A DNA stretch of 64,000 nt from Sphingomonas sp. 3P27F8 (GCF_005502745.1 NZ_SCNL01000012.1:79840-143839), one strand, 5' to 3'. Positions 54,636 through 64,000 are shown, counted from the first letter of the stretch. Numbers and translations are program-made. Notes: generated from the letters alone by a model not told the origin.

Positions 54636-54660
54636 AACCTCCGCCTGCCCTGCCGGTTCC
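54636..54660 (-). promoter_or_regulatory. Putative EcfG-type promoter of the hemerythrin gene
   Basis: Minus-strand GGAAC (54660-54656), 17 bases, then GTT (54638-54636). It lies 27 bases upstream of the start codon with the ribosome site between, an ordinary layout. Confidence 0.55.
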
Positions 54661-54905
54661 TCGCGCCGGGCGCGTGATGCCACAAGCCCAACGCCCGTCC
54701 ATTCTCCAACCGCAAACACGGCCTTGCCAGCATCGCCGCCACCCTCGTCGGCCGCTCAAAAATCGTATTGCGCTGGGTTAATCCGCGCGCGCGATCCGCA
54801 ACTGCGCCGGGCGCTGATCGTTCATTTCACCAACTCAACGACCTGTAGCCGGGCGTCATTCCGCGCGTCGAAGAGCGATTGATCGGACCCAAATACCGGA
54901 GCCTT

Positions 54906-55592
54906 ATGTTTCACTGGACGCACGATGCGCAAAGCAAACTCGAGCAAAAACTGTTTTCCCACATCGCCGACGCGGGTTTCCCGTGTGTCGGCGCAAAGTC
55001 GGCGCTCGCGCGCGGGACATTGAAGGTCCTCGCCTGCAATCGGATCGACAGCGCCTGGGACGATGTCAGGATACACGACCATTTGCTGCGCTTCGCGCAG
55101 AGCTATCGCGCGGATCCGGCATTGTTCCAATCGTTCGCGGTCGTGTTCGAAGGGCCTGCCGGTCTGGACGAAACCGCGTTTGAACGGGCGCTCTGGGAAC
55201 GCGTGCAATCGCTCAGCGACAAGGATGTCTGGCGTGGACAGGATTATGATGCGCGCGTGAGCCCGGATCCCGGCAACCCGCATTTCTCCCTGAGTTTCGG
55301 CGGCGAGGCGTTCTTCATTGTCGGATTGCACCCCCAGGCCAGCAGGCCCGCGCGCCGGTTCGAAAAGCCATGTCTGGTGTTCAACCTTCACGACCAGTTC
55401 GAACGCTTGCGAGAGGCTGGCAAATACGAAGGCCTGCGTGAAAAGATACTCGTTCGCGACGATCGCTTGGCCGGTTCAAGGAACCCGATGCTCGCTCGTC
55501 ACGGCGAGGCTAGCGAGGCCCGGCAATATTCCGGTCGCGCCGTCGACGATGCCTGGCGTGCGCCCTTCAACTACCGAGGCGGCGCCGAATGA
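54906..55592 (+). CDS. YqcI/YcgG family protein (GntA-like heme N-hydroxylase family)
   Basis: 228 residues. Family blocks are complete: GFPCVGAKSALARGTLKVL, DVWRGQDYD, FSLSFGGEAFFIVGLHPQAS (in pieces), KPCLVFNLHDQFERLREAGKY, GSRNPMLARHGEASEARQYSGR. Characterised relatives are heme-dependent oxygenases that N-hydroxylate arginine-type guanidino groups (GntA, DcsA). The likely heme His lies in this conserved set, but I cannot say which. The ATG at 54906 has GGAG 5 bases upstream. It is coupled by ATGA to the DUF1989 gene. Confidence 0.85.
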   Translation: MFHWTHDAQSKLEQKLFSHIADAGFPCVGAKSALARGTLKVLACNRIDSAWDDVRIHDHLLRFAQSYRADPALFQSFAVVFEGPAGLDETAFERALWERVQSLSDKDVWRGQDYDARVSPDPGNPHFSLSFGGEAFFIVGLHPQASRPARRFEKPCLVFNLHDQFERLREAGKYEGLREKILVRDDRLAGSRNPMLARHGEASEARQYSGRAVDDAWRAPFNYRGGAE

Positions 55593-56179
55593 CCGCCGAG
55601 GTTTCGATCATTCCCGAGCGCAGCGGCACGGCCTTGCTGCTGCCCAAGGGTGCCACCCTCACCGTCATCGATCCGCGCGGTGAGCAAGTCGCCGATCTGC
55701 TTGCATTCAATGCGGCCGATGTCGACGAGGTCATCTCATCGGGACGAACTCTCGATTATGCCGAGACGATCCGGTTGACGCTGGGGCACAAACTCTATTC
55801 GAACCGATCACGGGCGATGCTGACGATCGTTGGCGATACGGTCGGCTGTCACGACTTCCTCCTGACGCCGTGCTCGGTCGATACGTTTCTGCATTTCTAC
55901 CCCGACCTTCCGCCGCACCGCGGCTGTTTCGGCAATCTCGCCGAAGCGCTCGCGCCCTATGGTGTCCTTCCGGACCGCATCCCGATCGCCTTCAACTGCT
56001 TTATGAACGTGCCGGTCGACGGGCAAACCGGCAGGCTCAAGGTACTGCCGCCGATCAGCAAGGCGGGTGACTCGATAGCGTTGCGCGCCGAAATGGATCT
56101 CGTCATCGGCCTTACCGCTTGTTCGGCACCCGATTCCAACGGCGGCACCTTCAAGCCCATCCATTACAGGATCGACTAG
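55589..56179 (+). CDS. DUF1989 (urea carboxylase-associated family) protein
   Basis: 196 residues. DUF1989 features are GEQVADLLAFNAADVDEV, RTLDYAETIRLTLGHKLYSN, MLTIVGDTVGCHDFLLTPCS and the C-terminal ACSAPDSNGGTFKPIHY. Members often lie next to urea amidolyase or amino-acid-modifying genes and are mostly uncharacterised; conserved Cys and His suggest metal binding. The ATGA overlap with the YqcI/YcgG gene means the two are made together and probably act on the same substrate. Confidence 0.87.
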   Translation: MTAEVSIIPERSGTALLLPKGATLTVIDPRGEQVADLLAFNAADVDEVISSGRTLDYAETIRLTLGHKLYSNRSRAMLTIVGDTVGCHDFLLTPCSVDTFLHFYPDLPPHRGCFGNLAEALAPYGVLPDRIPIAFNCFMNVPVDGQTGRLKVLPPISKAGDSIALRAEMDLVIGLTACSAPDSNGGTFKPIHYRID

Positions 56180-56333
56180 TGGCGATTGAGATGCTGGCGG
56201 TAGGCTCGACCCGAGGTGGACATTGCCGCAACCCGCCCTTGAAGTCGTTCTATCCGGTCTCGCTCCCGCAATCGTGTCGGCGCCCCGTGCGATGACGACA
56301 TCTGTCCAGAGCGCGCGACAGGAGCGACAAGAA

Positions 56334-57455
56334 ATGGTCCATCCCTTTGATGCGATCGTTTTCGATCCTCGCGACGTAGACCTTTCCCGGGGACCGCTCG
56401 CGAGACAACTCGGTGTCGAGACATACTGCCTGGGAGCATTCAACCCCGGGATGACGCGACTGCCCAACGGCAATCTGTTGCTGATGGTGCGCATTGCCGA
56501 GGCGTTGCGGCAGCCGATCTTCGATCAGCACATTCATGCGATCCGGTGGGAAGGCGGGCGTTACCTCCTCGACGCCTGGCCATTGGAGATGGTCGACACG
56601 GCCGATCCGCGTAAATTCAGAATGCATAGTGGCGGGTGGAAGGTGATGGCGCTCACCAGCCTGTCCTGGTTGCTGCCCGTCGAGCTCGCTGCGGACGGAA
56701 AGCGCGTGATCGACGTTCATTACGATCAAGCCGTCGCACCCCGCGCACCGTATCAATGCTATGGCGTCGAGGATGCCCGTATCAGCCGGGTTGGCGGACG
56801 CTGGCTGATGACGACATGCTCGGTCAGTCCCGAACGCCATTCCACCACGCTGTACACATCCGACGACGCGCGCGACTGGCATCTCGAAGGTATCGTGCTC
56901 GATCACCAGAACAAGGATATGCTGATCTTCGAGGGGCGGCCCGGCGGAAAGTATTGGGCGCAGACCCGGCCGCTCGGCGATCTATATTTCGCTTACCCGC
57001 CCGGCAGCGAATGGCGGGCAGGACCGTCGATCAATCTCGCTACATCGCCGGATGCCTTGCATTGGAAGCCGTTCGAAAGCCCGGGCATCCGTCCGCACGC
57101 CGGCACCCTCGCAACGGCGCGCATGGGCGGAGGAACACCCCCCGTCCCGACTGATAGAGGGTGGTTGACGCTGTGGCATGGCGTCGAGCCGTCCGGAGTC
57201 GTCGGTGTCTACCGCACATATTGGTCGCTCTTGGACGCAGCAGACCCGTCGGTTGTGGTCGGCGGCAGCCATACGCCGGTTCTCGAGCCGTCAACAGCGC
57301 TGACCCAGCCGTTCAAGGATTTGATGTACGTCACCGACGTCGTGTTCACGACCGGCATCGCTGATGCGGGCGATCACTTTGTCGTCGCAAGCGGCGAAGC
57401 AGATTTGGCATGCCGGATCACGCATGTTTCGAAATCGGCGTTCGGCCTTGGCTGA
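56334..57455 (+). CDS. Glycoside hydrolase family 130-like protein
   Basis: 373 residues with the five-bladed beta-propeller pattern of GH130 beta-mannoside phosphorylases and hydrolases. CLGAFNPGMTRLPNGNLLLMVR (in pieces) is the first blade; CYGVEDARISRVGGRWLMT carries the catalytic Asp region; GPSINLATSPDALHW, GGGTPPVPTDRGWLTLWHGV and YRTYWSLLDAADPS follow. No signal peptide. Specificity (mannose or other beta-linked oligosaccharide) cannot be told. The start at 56334 follows GGAG; an ATG at 56292 is also in frame. Confidence 0.85.
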   Translation: MVHPFDAIVFDPRDVDLSRGPLARQLGVETYCLGAFNPGMTRLPNGNLLLMVRIAEALRQPIFDQHIHAIRWEGGRYLLDAWPLEMVDTADPRKFRMHSGGWKVMALTSLSWLLPVELAADGKRVIDVHYDQAVAPRAPYQCYGVEDARISRVGGRWLMTTCSVSPERHSTTLYTSDDARDWHLEGIVLDHQNKDMLIFEGRPGGKYWAQTRPLGDLYFAYPPGSEWRAGPSINLATSPDALHWKPFESPGIRPHAGTLATARMGGGTPPVPTDRGWLTLWHGVEPSGVVGVYRTYWSLLDAADPSVVVGGSHTPVLEPSTALTQPFKDLMYVTDVVFTTGIADAGDHFVVASGEADLACRITHVSKSAFGLG

Positions 57456-57626
57456 TCGCGCTGGTTTGGCGGGCTGGCACGACGGGAAGCCTGAAGCGCC
57501 TTGTTGTCATGCGGAACACGGCAGGAAGAGCGGATCGTCGACCTACTCCCGGCGGAGATTGCCGTTCGGGTGGGCTCCAGAAGTGACACGGCCGGCGCAC
57601 GTCCTTCATTCTATTTAGGAGCGATT

Positions 57627-58175
57627 ATGATCGATTTAGCCGGCTGGGTAGCGTTGGCGGCGACATGCATTGCCGCTGTCATGACCGCATCGAACCTCGG
57701 CGCGCGCGTAACCGGCTGGGGCTTTGTCATTTTCACGATCGGCGCAGCCGGCTGGATCGTTGTCGGCGCATCAACCCACCAGCCCCAACTACTCTATTCC
57801 AACATTTTTCTTGCGGTTGTTGATCTGCTTGGCGTCTGGCGTTGGCTAGGCCGCCGCGCCAAGATCAGCGACGCGGCCGAGGCGGAAGTGCGCCGCAGCA
57901 AGCAGCGAGACGGAGACGATCTGTTCTCACTCGGGTCGGTAGAGGGGTGGCCCGTCCTATCACAAGACGGCGCCGTCATGGCGCACGCGGTCGATGTGTT
58001 GGCATCGTGCGGCAGCGGACACATCGACTATATCGTTATCCGGACAGGGGGCGTTGGCGGCGTCGGTGAAACCTTGCGGAGACTACCTTGGTCGGAGGCG
58101 CATATCGCCGACAAGGCGGTCAAAACGCGGTTGGACGCCGCGGCGGTCGATCGTCTTCCGCAAACCGCGGACTGA
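57627..58175 (+). CDS. Membrane protein with PRC-barrel domain
   Basis: 182 residues. Three hydrophobic helices occupy the first about 70 residues (LAGWVALAATCIAAVMTAS, GWGFVIFTIGAAGWIVVGA, LLYSNIFLAVVDLLGVWRWL). A cytoplasmic PRC-barrel-like beta domain follows (DDLFSLGSVEGWPVLSQDG and GSGHIDYIVIRTGG). AGGAG precedes the ATG at 57627. PRC-barrel proteins often bind RNA or other macromolecules; the role here is unknown. Confidence 0.75.
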   Translation: MIDLAGWVALAATCIAAVMTASNLGARVTGWGFVIFTIGAAGWIVVGASTHQPQLLYSNIFLAVVDLLGVWRWLGRRAKISDAAEAEVRRSKQRDGDDLFSLGSVEGWPVLSQDGAVMAHAVDVLASCGSGHIDYIVIRTGGVGGVGETLRRLPWSEAHIADKAVKTRLDAAAVDRLPQTAD

Positions 58176-58253
58176 CCTTTGAGCAGATCGAGTTTAGTGC
58201 GCGATCATCAATGATGGTACACAATGCATTCGGCATTCTGACAGGGAGGATGC

Positions 58254-58412
58254 ATGACCAACGATCACGACCCCGCTTATTTCACGCGGCGCGCTGCCAA
58301 GGAGCGCGCGATGGAAGAAAGCGCAATCGATCCCGCCGTTAAACGAATTCATCGCGAGTTGGCCGAACAATATGAGCAGAAAGCGAAAGCCCTGCTAAAA
58401 CTGACCCAATGA
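58254..58412 (+). CDS. Short conserved-looking protein
   Basis: 52 residues: MTNDHDPAYFTRRAAKERAM, then EESAIDPAVKRIHRELAEQY and a Lys-rich helix. GGGAGGATGC right before the ATG is a strong ribosome site, and codon use matches neighbouring genes. It is amphipathic-helical with no motif that I recognise. Confidence 0.65.
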   Translation: MTNDHDPAYFTRRAAKERAMEESAIDPAVKRIHRELAEQYEQKAKALLKLTQ

Positions 58413-58440
58413 GATAGGCGGACGGTCGACGACGGGCGCC

Positions 58441-58617
58441 ATGACGACGACGATCGAACGTGCCCTTGAACTTGCCCGCGAAGGCGTGTGCCTGTCGGCA
58501 GAGGATATCCGTCGAAGGCTGGGCCGTGAGGGCTATGAAGGTGTGCATCAGCACTTGGCCGGTCAGTCGATCATCCGGCAACTGAGAGCCGAGCTCGCCA
58601 AACATCGCATCCCATGA
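58441..58617 (+). CDS. Short protein, possible helix-turn-helix
   Basis: 58 residues beginning MTTTIERALELAREGVCLSA, followed by EDIRRRLGREGYEGVHQHLA and SIIRQLRAELAKHRIP. The spacing of small and hydrophobic residues could form a helix-turn-helix, but this is a guess. It lies 28 bases after the previous short gene in the same direction, so both may share a transcript. It ends one base before the convergent short gene. Confidence 0.6.
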   Translation: MTTTIERALELAREGVCLSAEDIRRRLGREGYEGVHQHLAGQSIIRQLRAELAKHRIP

Positions 58618-58618
58618 T

Positions 58619-58762
58619 TCAAACCCGATGTCGCTTGGCATCTGCTTCGTACTCGGCGGCGAGGTCGAGCAGCACTTGTTTGACCTCCGGCTGGGTTTGC
58701 CCTTCCGCCAGCCGCCGACACCGTGCCGCCAGCTCTTCGAGATCACGCTGCCTATGTGTCAC
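58619..58762 (-). CDS. Short helical protein
   Basis: 47 residues starting at GTG: MTHRQRDLEELAARCRRLAE, then GQTQPEVKQVLLDLAAEYEA and DAKRHRV. This resembles the family of 50-60 residue alphaproteobacterial proteins with a C(R)xLAE...LLxLAxEYExxA pattern and unknown function. The ribosome site is weak. A longer minus-strand frame over this region (58339-58746) reads two other genes backwards and was rejected. Confidence 0.6.
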   Translation of the reverse strand: MTHRQRDLEELAARCRRLAEGQTQPEVKQVLLDLAAEYEADAKRHRV

Positions 58763-58857
58763 TGATCATCAACGCATTCACCGATGAATAGTATCGCAGC
58801 CGGAACCTTTTTCATGGATCTCGGTAGCTGCGCCCGACGTGCCAGCCGCCTGACAGA

Positions 58858-59701
58858 TCAGTCGTCGCAGGCCCTGCAGGCGATGCCGAGTGCCTGGAGC
58901 GTGGCGTTGAGCTGGCCAACCTTATATGGTTTGGCGATCACGGCGACGCATGGGTCGCCGGCGAATTGTTCTTCGAGCTTAGCGCGGATCTTGCGTGATG
59001 TCGTCCGACCGGACGATGCCTTCGCCTTTGAAGGTGGGAGCGAATACCTCGGTGTTGCGGGGCATCGGGAATTTCGCGAACGCTTCCGCGGGCGCGCCCG
59101 ACAAGGTGTAGAGCATGTAGCTTTCACCGGCATCGTCGAGCACGTTATAGAAGAACGCCCCGAATTGCGCGCCGGTCAAATCGACGCCGGCATCCGTCAC
59201 GATTTGGACCAGCTTGTGCAGATCGGTCTCGATCGCCAGCGCCGAGCCGGCGCGGTTCAAGATTTCCAGCGCCCGCCGCTCCTCGAGCAATGCTTCCTCG
59301 GCGGCGCGCTGGCTCGAGCGATCGCGCAACACCTTTGTGAAGCCGACTACCTCGCCGGCGTCATCACGGATCGGTGTCATCTCACCGGTAGCCCAGATAT
59401 GACTGCCGTCCTTACGAACCCGCCAACCGTCTACGCCGCCGCCCCGTCCGATCGAGCGGGCATCGCCCACCTCCCGTTCAAGCGCGCCTGCGCCACTCTC
59501 GTCGGGAAATAGGCGTTCAAGCGTGCGGTCGAGCATCTCTTCCTCAGACCAGCCGAGGATGGCCTTCGCTCCCTGACTCCAGCTTGTAACCCGGCCGTGG
59601 ACATCGGTTGTGATGATGGCGGTATCCACCGCGCTATCGACGATCTGCCGCCATTCTGACGCGTTTGGCGAGTGATGCGGTCGGCGCACGTCTCCTCCCA
59701 T
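58858..59701 (-). pseudogene. PAS-GAF sensor kinase remnant with kinase core deleted
   Basis: The ATG at 59701 (AGGGAAG upstream) opens a 240-residue frame with a PAS domain ([40 protein letters not shown]) and a GAF domain that breaks off at DDITQDPR. A stop follows immediately at the break. The next frame then reads KLEEQFAGDPCVAVIAKPYK and VGQLNATLQALG, the C-terminal end of a response-regulator receiver domain, to 58858. The histidine kinase and most of the receiver are missing, consistent with an internal deletion of a hybrid kinase with its junction near 58980. Confidence 0.7.
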
Positions 59702-59812
59702 TTTTCTTCCCTGAGCGTTTCGGTTTTGCAGCAGAACGAGATAGCTACGACTTGGTTGCAGCAGCGCTTTCGGTCCGAAAACACCCGACCAAGTGAAGAT
59801 CGTTGCCCTACC

Positions 59813-59837
59813 GGAACCAACTGCCGAGAGCAAAGTT
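59813..59837 (+). promoter_or_regulatory. Putative EcfG-type promoter of the Crp/Fnr gene
   Basis: GGAAC (59813-59817), 17 bases, then GTT (59835-59837). It sits 32 bases before the start codon of the regulator gene, with GGAGGGAG between. Confidence 0.55.
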
Positions 59838-59869
59838 TAACGCCGGTTCCGGCACGGTGGAGGGAGTAG

Positions 59870-60571
59870 ATGGAACCAAAAATCCTGCAGAAATTACGTC
59901 GATTTGCCTACCTGTCCCGCGACGACATGAACGATGTCGAGCAGCTGCTCCATCACAGACGACATATTGGAGCGCGGACCGACGCAGTGGCATTGGGCAA
60001 GATCTCAAGGGATACGATTATCATCCTCGGGGGTTGGGCAGCGCGCTACGGGTTGGTCAAGGACGGACGGCGCCAGATAACGTCGTTCCTCCTGCCAGGC
60101 GATCACAGCCGACTCGATAATCCCGAGCAGGCGATCGCCGCGATCAACCATCTCGACGTCGCCTTCGTTCGAGCTGACGATCTCGCAGCGTTGGAGCGGG
60201 ATCGACCGCAAGTCGGTGTAGCGCTGGCCCGGGCCCGCTTGGCCGAAGAAGCGCGCCTCTGCGCGCTCGCGACAAGCCTCGGGCGGCTCGACGCCGAGGA
60301 CCGTATCGGTCGAACTCTGTGCGATCTTTGGCACCGTGCCGACGCGATCGGGCTGATAAGGGACGGAAGCCTGCATTTCCCCCTGACCCAACCGGACCTC
60401 GCGGACTACACCGGGCTCACGGCAGTGCACGTCAATCGGATGATGCGCCGGCTGCGGGTCGATGGCCTTGCCGAGCTCAAGGGCCATAGCCTCGTTATCC
60501 ACGACTACGCCGAGCTCGCCGCGCGAGTTGAGTATCGATGCACCGATACCGGCGATACGGCTCGATCTTAG
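59870..60571 (+). CDS. Crp/Fnr family transcriptional regulator
   Basis: 233 residues. The N-terminal cyclic-nucleotide-binding-like domain is divergent (IIILGGWAARYGLVKDGRRQ, ITSFLLPGDHSRLDN). The C-terminal winged helix-turn-helix is LADYTGLTAVHVNRMMRRLR, followed by DGLAELKGHSLVIHDY. No cysteine cluster is evident. It is strongly similar in layout to the regulator at 11207, so the two may be paralogues. A GGAGGGAG site precedes the ATG, and an EcfG-type promoter suggests stress-controlled expression. Confidence 0.9.
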   Translation: MEPKILQKLRRFAYLSRDDMNDVEQLLHHRRHIGARTDAVALGKISRDTIIILGGWAARYGLVKDGRRQITSFLLPGDHSRLDNPEQAIAAINHLDVAFVRADDLAALERDRPQVGVALARARLAEEARLCALATSLGRLDAEDRIGRTLCDLWHRADAIGLIRDGSLHFPLTQPDLADYTGLTAVHVNRMMRRLRVDGLAELKGHSLVIHDYAELAARVEYRCTDTGDTARS

Positions 60572-61093
60572 GCGAGCTTATCGGGACGCATCGGTTGGCG
60601 GGCCAACTTCGGACTCGTTTCGGCTTGATTTGGCTAAGCGACATTCCCAACGCCATCCACCGGGCGTTTACTGGTCGAGCGCGCCATTTGGGCCAGTGCC
60701 GCCTGTCGCTCCATTCGTAGATGTCGTGATCCCTCGCATGGATAATTGCGCCGTTGCTTCACCATCAGTCCGCGCCTCGCGCCAGTGTGCGGTACGTCCC
60801 CGGCTGGTCATTCGAACGCAACACTTTACACCTCTCTTCACTCCTCATATTCATTGCTGGCCACTGAGACGGGTACACTTGCTAAGCACACTTTTGTGGC
60901 GAGAGATGTAAAAAATCGGCGGAAAACCTCGTTGTTTCTGTGACCTTCACTCTTCCCGTAGGAGCCGCCGGCTACTCCAGCCTGCCGATCAAACATTAGC
61001 TTTTTCTTTGCGGGTTGGCTGACTTTGCGATCGGCCCGCAGGCGCACCAAAGGCTGTGGTAATCCGAGAAGAAAACACTCCTGTTTTTCGAAG
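60572..61093. other. Intergenic stretch, no gene supported
   Basis: About 520 bases, richer in A and T toward 60890-61090. Frames on both strands are short and without ribosome sites. It might contain the left junction of the recombinase cassette, but I found no copy of the tRNA 3' end here. Confidence 0.4.
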
Positions 61094-61687
61094 TCAGTTC
61101 GTTGTTTCCCACTGGTTCCAGCGCTTTACGCAATCGGCAAGTATCGGATGTACGATCACGATCCGCCGCTCGTCGCGATCAAGCCCTTGGTCATCTGGGT
61201 GCTCCTGATAGATTAGCATGCTGGCATTAGCACCGCGCTCAAGCCGGGAGAGATGCGCCAGCGAGATGCCCGCAAGCGATGAGAGTTGCCGGAGCGTCAT
61301 CCCCAAGTGGCGCCGCGCAAATCGGATGTCTTGGCCGAGATCAAATAGCCGATCGCGCCGTCGCGAACCTGCATCGGCTTCATCTTTGATTGCATCGTCG
61401 CTCACAATCGCAACCGCCCCCCAGTCGAGATTTAGCCGGACCAGCAGCGCATCGAGTGTATCCAGCCGCGGGATTACATGCCCATTTTCGATCCGCGAGA
61501 GCGCTGTCGCCGCGATTCCGATATCGGCGGCGACAACCGATTGCTTTCCATATCGCCCGACCTTGCGACGATCCCGCAGGATCGCGCCGTAATTTGCATT
61601 CAGCCCGACAAAGCCAGGCGGCACCGCGCGGTGTCGCGAGACCGCCAGTTTGATGTCGTCGGCAGCCATTTGTTGCTCTTGTTCCAT
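61094..61687 (-). CDS. XRE-type regulator with two helix-turn-helix domains
   Basis: About 197 residues. Two HTH_XRE modules are visible: GKQSVVAADIGIAATALSRI with ENGHVIPRLDTLDALL (residues about 47-85), and FARRHLGMTLRQLSSLAGIS with LAHLSRLERG (about 122-155). Dimer-like tandem HTH proteins occur as regulators of integrative elements. It diverges from the recombinase cassette, as expected for a controlling repressor, but this is inference. The start could also be the ATG at 61669. Confidence 0.75.
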   Translation of the reverse strand: MEQEQQMAADDIKLAVSRHRAVPPGFVGLNANYGAILRDRRKVGRYGKQSVVAADIGIAATALSRIENGHVIPRLDTLDALLVRLNLDWGAVAIVSDDAIKDEADAGSRRRDRLFDLGQDIRFARRHLGMTLRQLSSLAGISLAHLSRLERGANASMLIYQEHPDDQGLDRDERRIVIVHPILADCVKRWNQWETTN

Positions 61688-61776
61688 TTGCGCTCTGTGG
61701 CCATCCCACAACGCAGGCCATGGAGCAAGGCCATCACCCCGAGAGCCATCTTGAAGGCTACCCGTGCAAGAGATCG

Positions 61777-61917
61777 ATGCCGGTGTCGGACACCGTCTGC
61801 GCGCAGGCCAAGCAGATCGATGGTCATCGAGTGTTAGACGAACTCCTCGACAATCTTGTGCGGCTTATGGCCCGGCGTGTCGCCACGATCATCATTGAGA
61901 ATGGGGAAGAGACATGA
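61777..61917 (+). CDS. Small protein, first gene of recombinase cassette
   Basis: 46 residues: MPVSDTVCAQAKQIDGHRVL, then DELLDNLVRLMARRVATII and IENGEET. It ends in an ATGA overlap with the next gene, which in turn overlaps the recombinase. I do not recognise it. The coupled arrangement suggests it belongs to the integrative element. A longer start at 61720 has no ribosome site. Confidence 0.6.
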   Translation: MPVSDTVCAQAKQIDGHRVLDELLDNLVRLMARRVATIIIENGEET

Positions 61918-62221
61918 ACGACCGGGCGGCCATATTTCAGCGCAACACGACGCCGTTGTGGGCAAGAGAAGCCGAAGAAACACGGCTCTGCTTGTACGCT
62001 AAGGGGCTAAATTTGAAGGTGGTATCGACCTATGTCGCATCGGGACAGCCGAACCTGTTGACGATCGAGATGCTGGTCGGTCATTGCATCACCCGAGAGC
62101 AGGCGGGCCATCTCGTTCTCTCCAGTCTTGATCTGCTGTGGGTCGGCGCGGGTCTGCAAGATGTACTGGAAAGGCTCGAGAAAGCCGATACGATCGTCCA
62201 TGTGGTTCCTTCGGAGACGAC

Positions 62222-62225
<4 letters not shown>
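61914..62225 (+). CDS. Small protein, second gene of recombinase cassette
   Basis: 103 residues: MNDRAAIFQRNTTPLWAREA, a middle LYAKGLNLKVVSTYVASGQP, and LLTIEMLVGHCITREQAGHL. No known motif. Both ends overlap neighbours by ATGA, so all three genes are translated together. A role as recombination-directionality or accessory factor would fit the position but has no sequence support. Confidence 0.65.
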
Positions 62226-63964
<1,739 letters not shown>

Positions 63965-64000
63965 TCACCATGTTGCGGCATTTGAGCCGCGCCTTCCGCT

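Noticed and set aside
58339..58746. 135-codon minus-strand frame
   Set aside because: It is antisense to two short plus-strand genes and overlaps the better-supported 47-codon gene in another frame.
60838..61050. 70-codon minus-strand frame
   Set aside because: Biased composition, no ribosome site, lies in an AT-richer intergenic stretch.
60572..61093. Left attachment site of the recombinase element
   Set aside because: I looked for a second copy of the tRNA 3' half here and in the rest of the window and found none; it may lie outside or be too diverged.

Overview
The window looks like chromosomal DNA of an alphaproteobacterium of the sphingomonad type. The base composition is GC-rich. LexA sites have the alphaproteobacterial direct-repeat form (GTTC-N7-GTTC). 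Several promoters match the general-stress sigma factor EcfG (GGAAC-N16/17-cGTT). Many short conserved proteins belong to families I associate with Sphingomonas and relatives. This assignment rests on recognition alone, without database searches.

Layout. 1-13.9 kb holds many short stress and housekeeping genes: SDR oxidoreductase, DUF72, alpha/beta hydrolase, DUF4142 lipoprotein, Hsp20 with a likely ROSE RNA thermometer, type II NADH dehydrogenase, a BLUF photoreceptor, a Crp/Fnr regulator and a GFA protein. 13.9-27.5 kb is a DNA-damage and repair block: imuA-imuB-dnaE2 behind a LexA box, AlkB, two SRAP proteins divergent around a second LexA box, a stand-alone ATP-dependent DNA ligase, exonuclease III, and a LigD without its phosphoesterase domain. 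28.3-31.7 kb is an SRPBCC/alcohol dehydrogenase/SDR operon with one SDR interrupted by a stop codon. 32.5-39.8 kb is an aa3-type cytochrome oxidase operon with CtaG, two extra cytochromes c, and downstream metabolite-repair genes. 39.9-44.7 kb is a molybdenum operon (FdhF/YdeP-like oxidoreductase, FdhD, MobA, MoeA). 45-48.4 kb has a manganese catalase and a large glycosidase-like protein of unknown function. 48.8-53.2 kb is a cyanophycin operon (synthetase split into two reading frames, isoaspartyl peptidase, cyanophycinase). 54-58.8 kb has hemerythrin, a YqcI/YcgG heme N-hydroxylase-like protein coupled to a DUF1989 protein, a GH130 protein and several tiny genes. 58.9-64 kb has a deletion-scarred sensor kinase, a second Crp/Fnr regulator, and a serine-recombinase cassette reading into an initiator tRNA gene.

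How the parts fit. The repair genes form a plausible SOS/stationary-phase module. The cyanophycin genes make and break an Asp-Arg polymer, and an enzyme pair whose relatives oxidise arginine-like substrates lies 1.7 kb away. The FDH-like enzyme is encoded with its cofactor-maturation genes. Several genes carry single lesions (comEA-like, SDR, cphA, hybrid kinase, and a cluster-cysteine substitution in the FDH-like protein). Either the strain is losing accessory functions or the assembly contains small errors. No CRISPR array, insertion sequence, rRNA operon, Ku gene or replication origin was seen.
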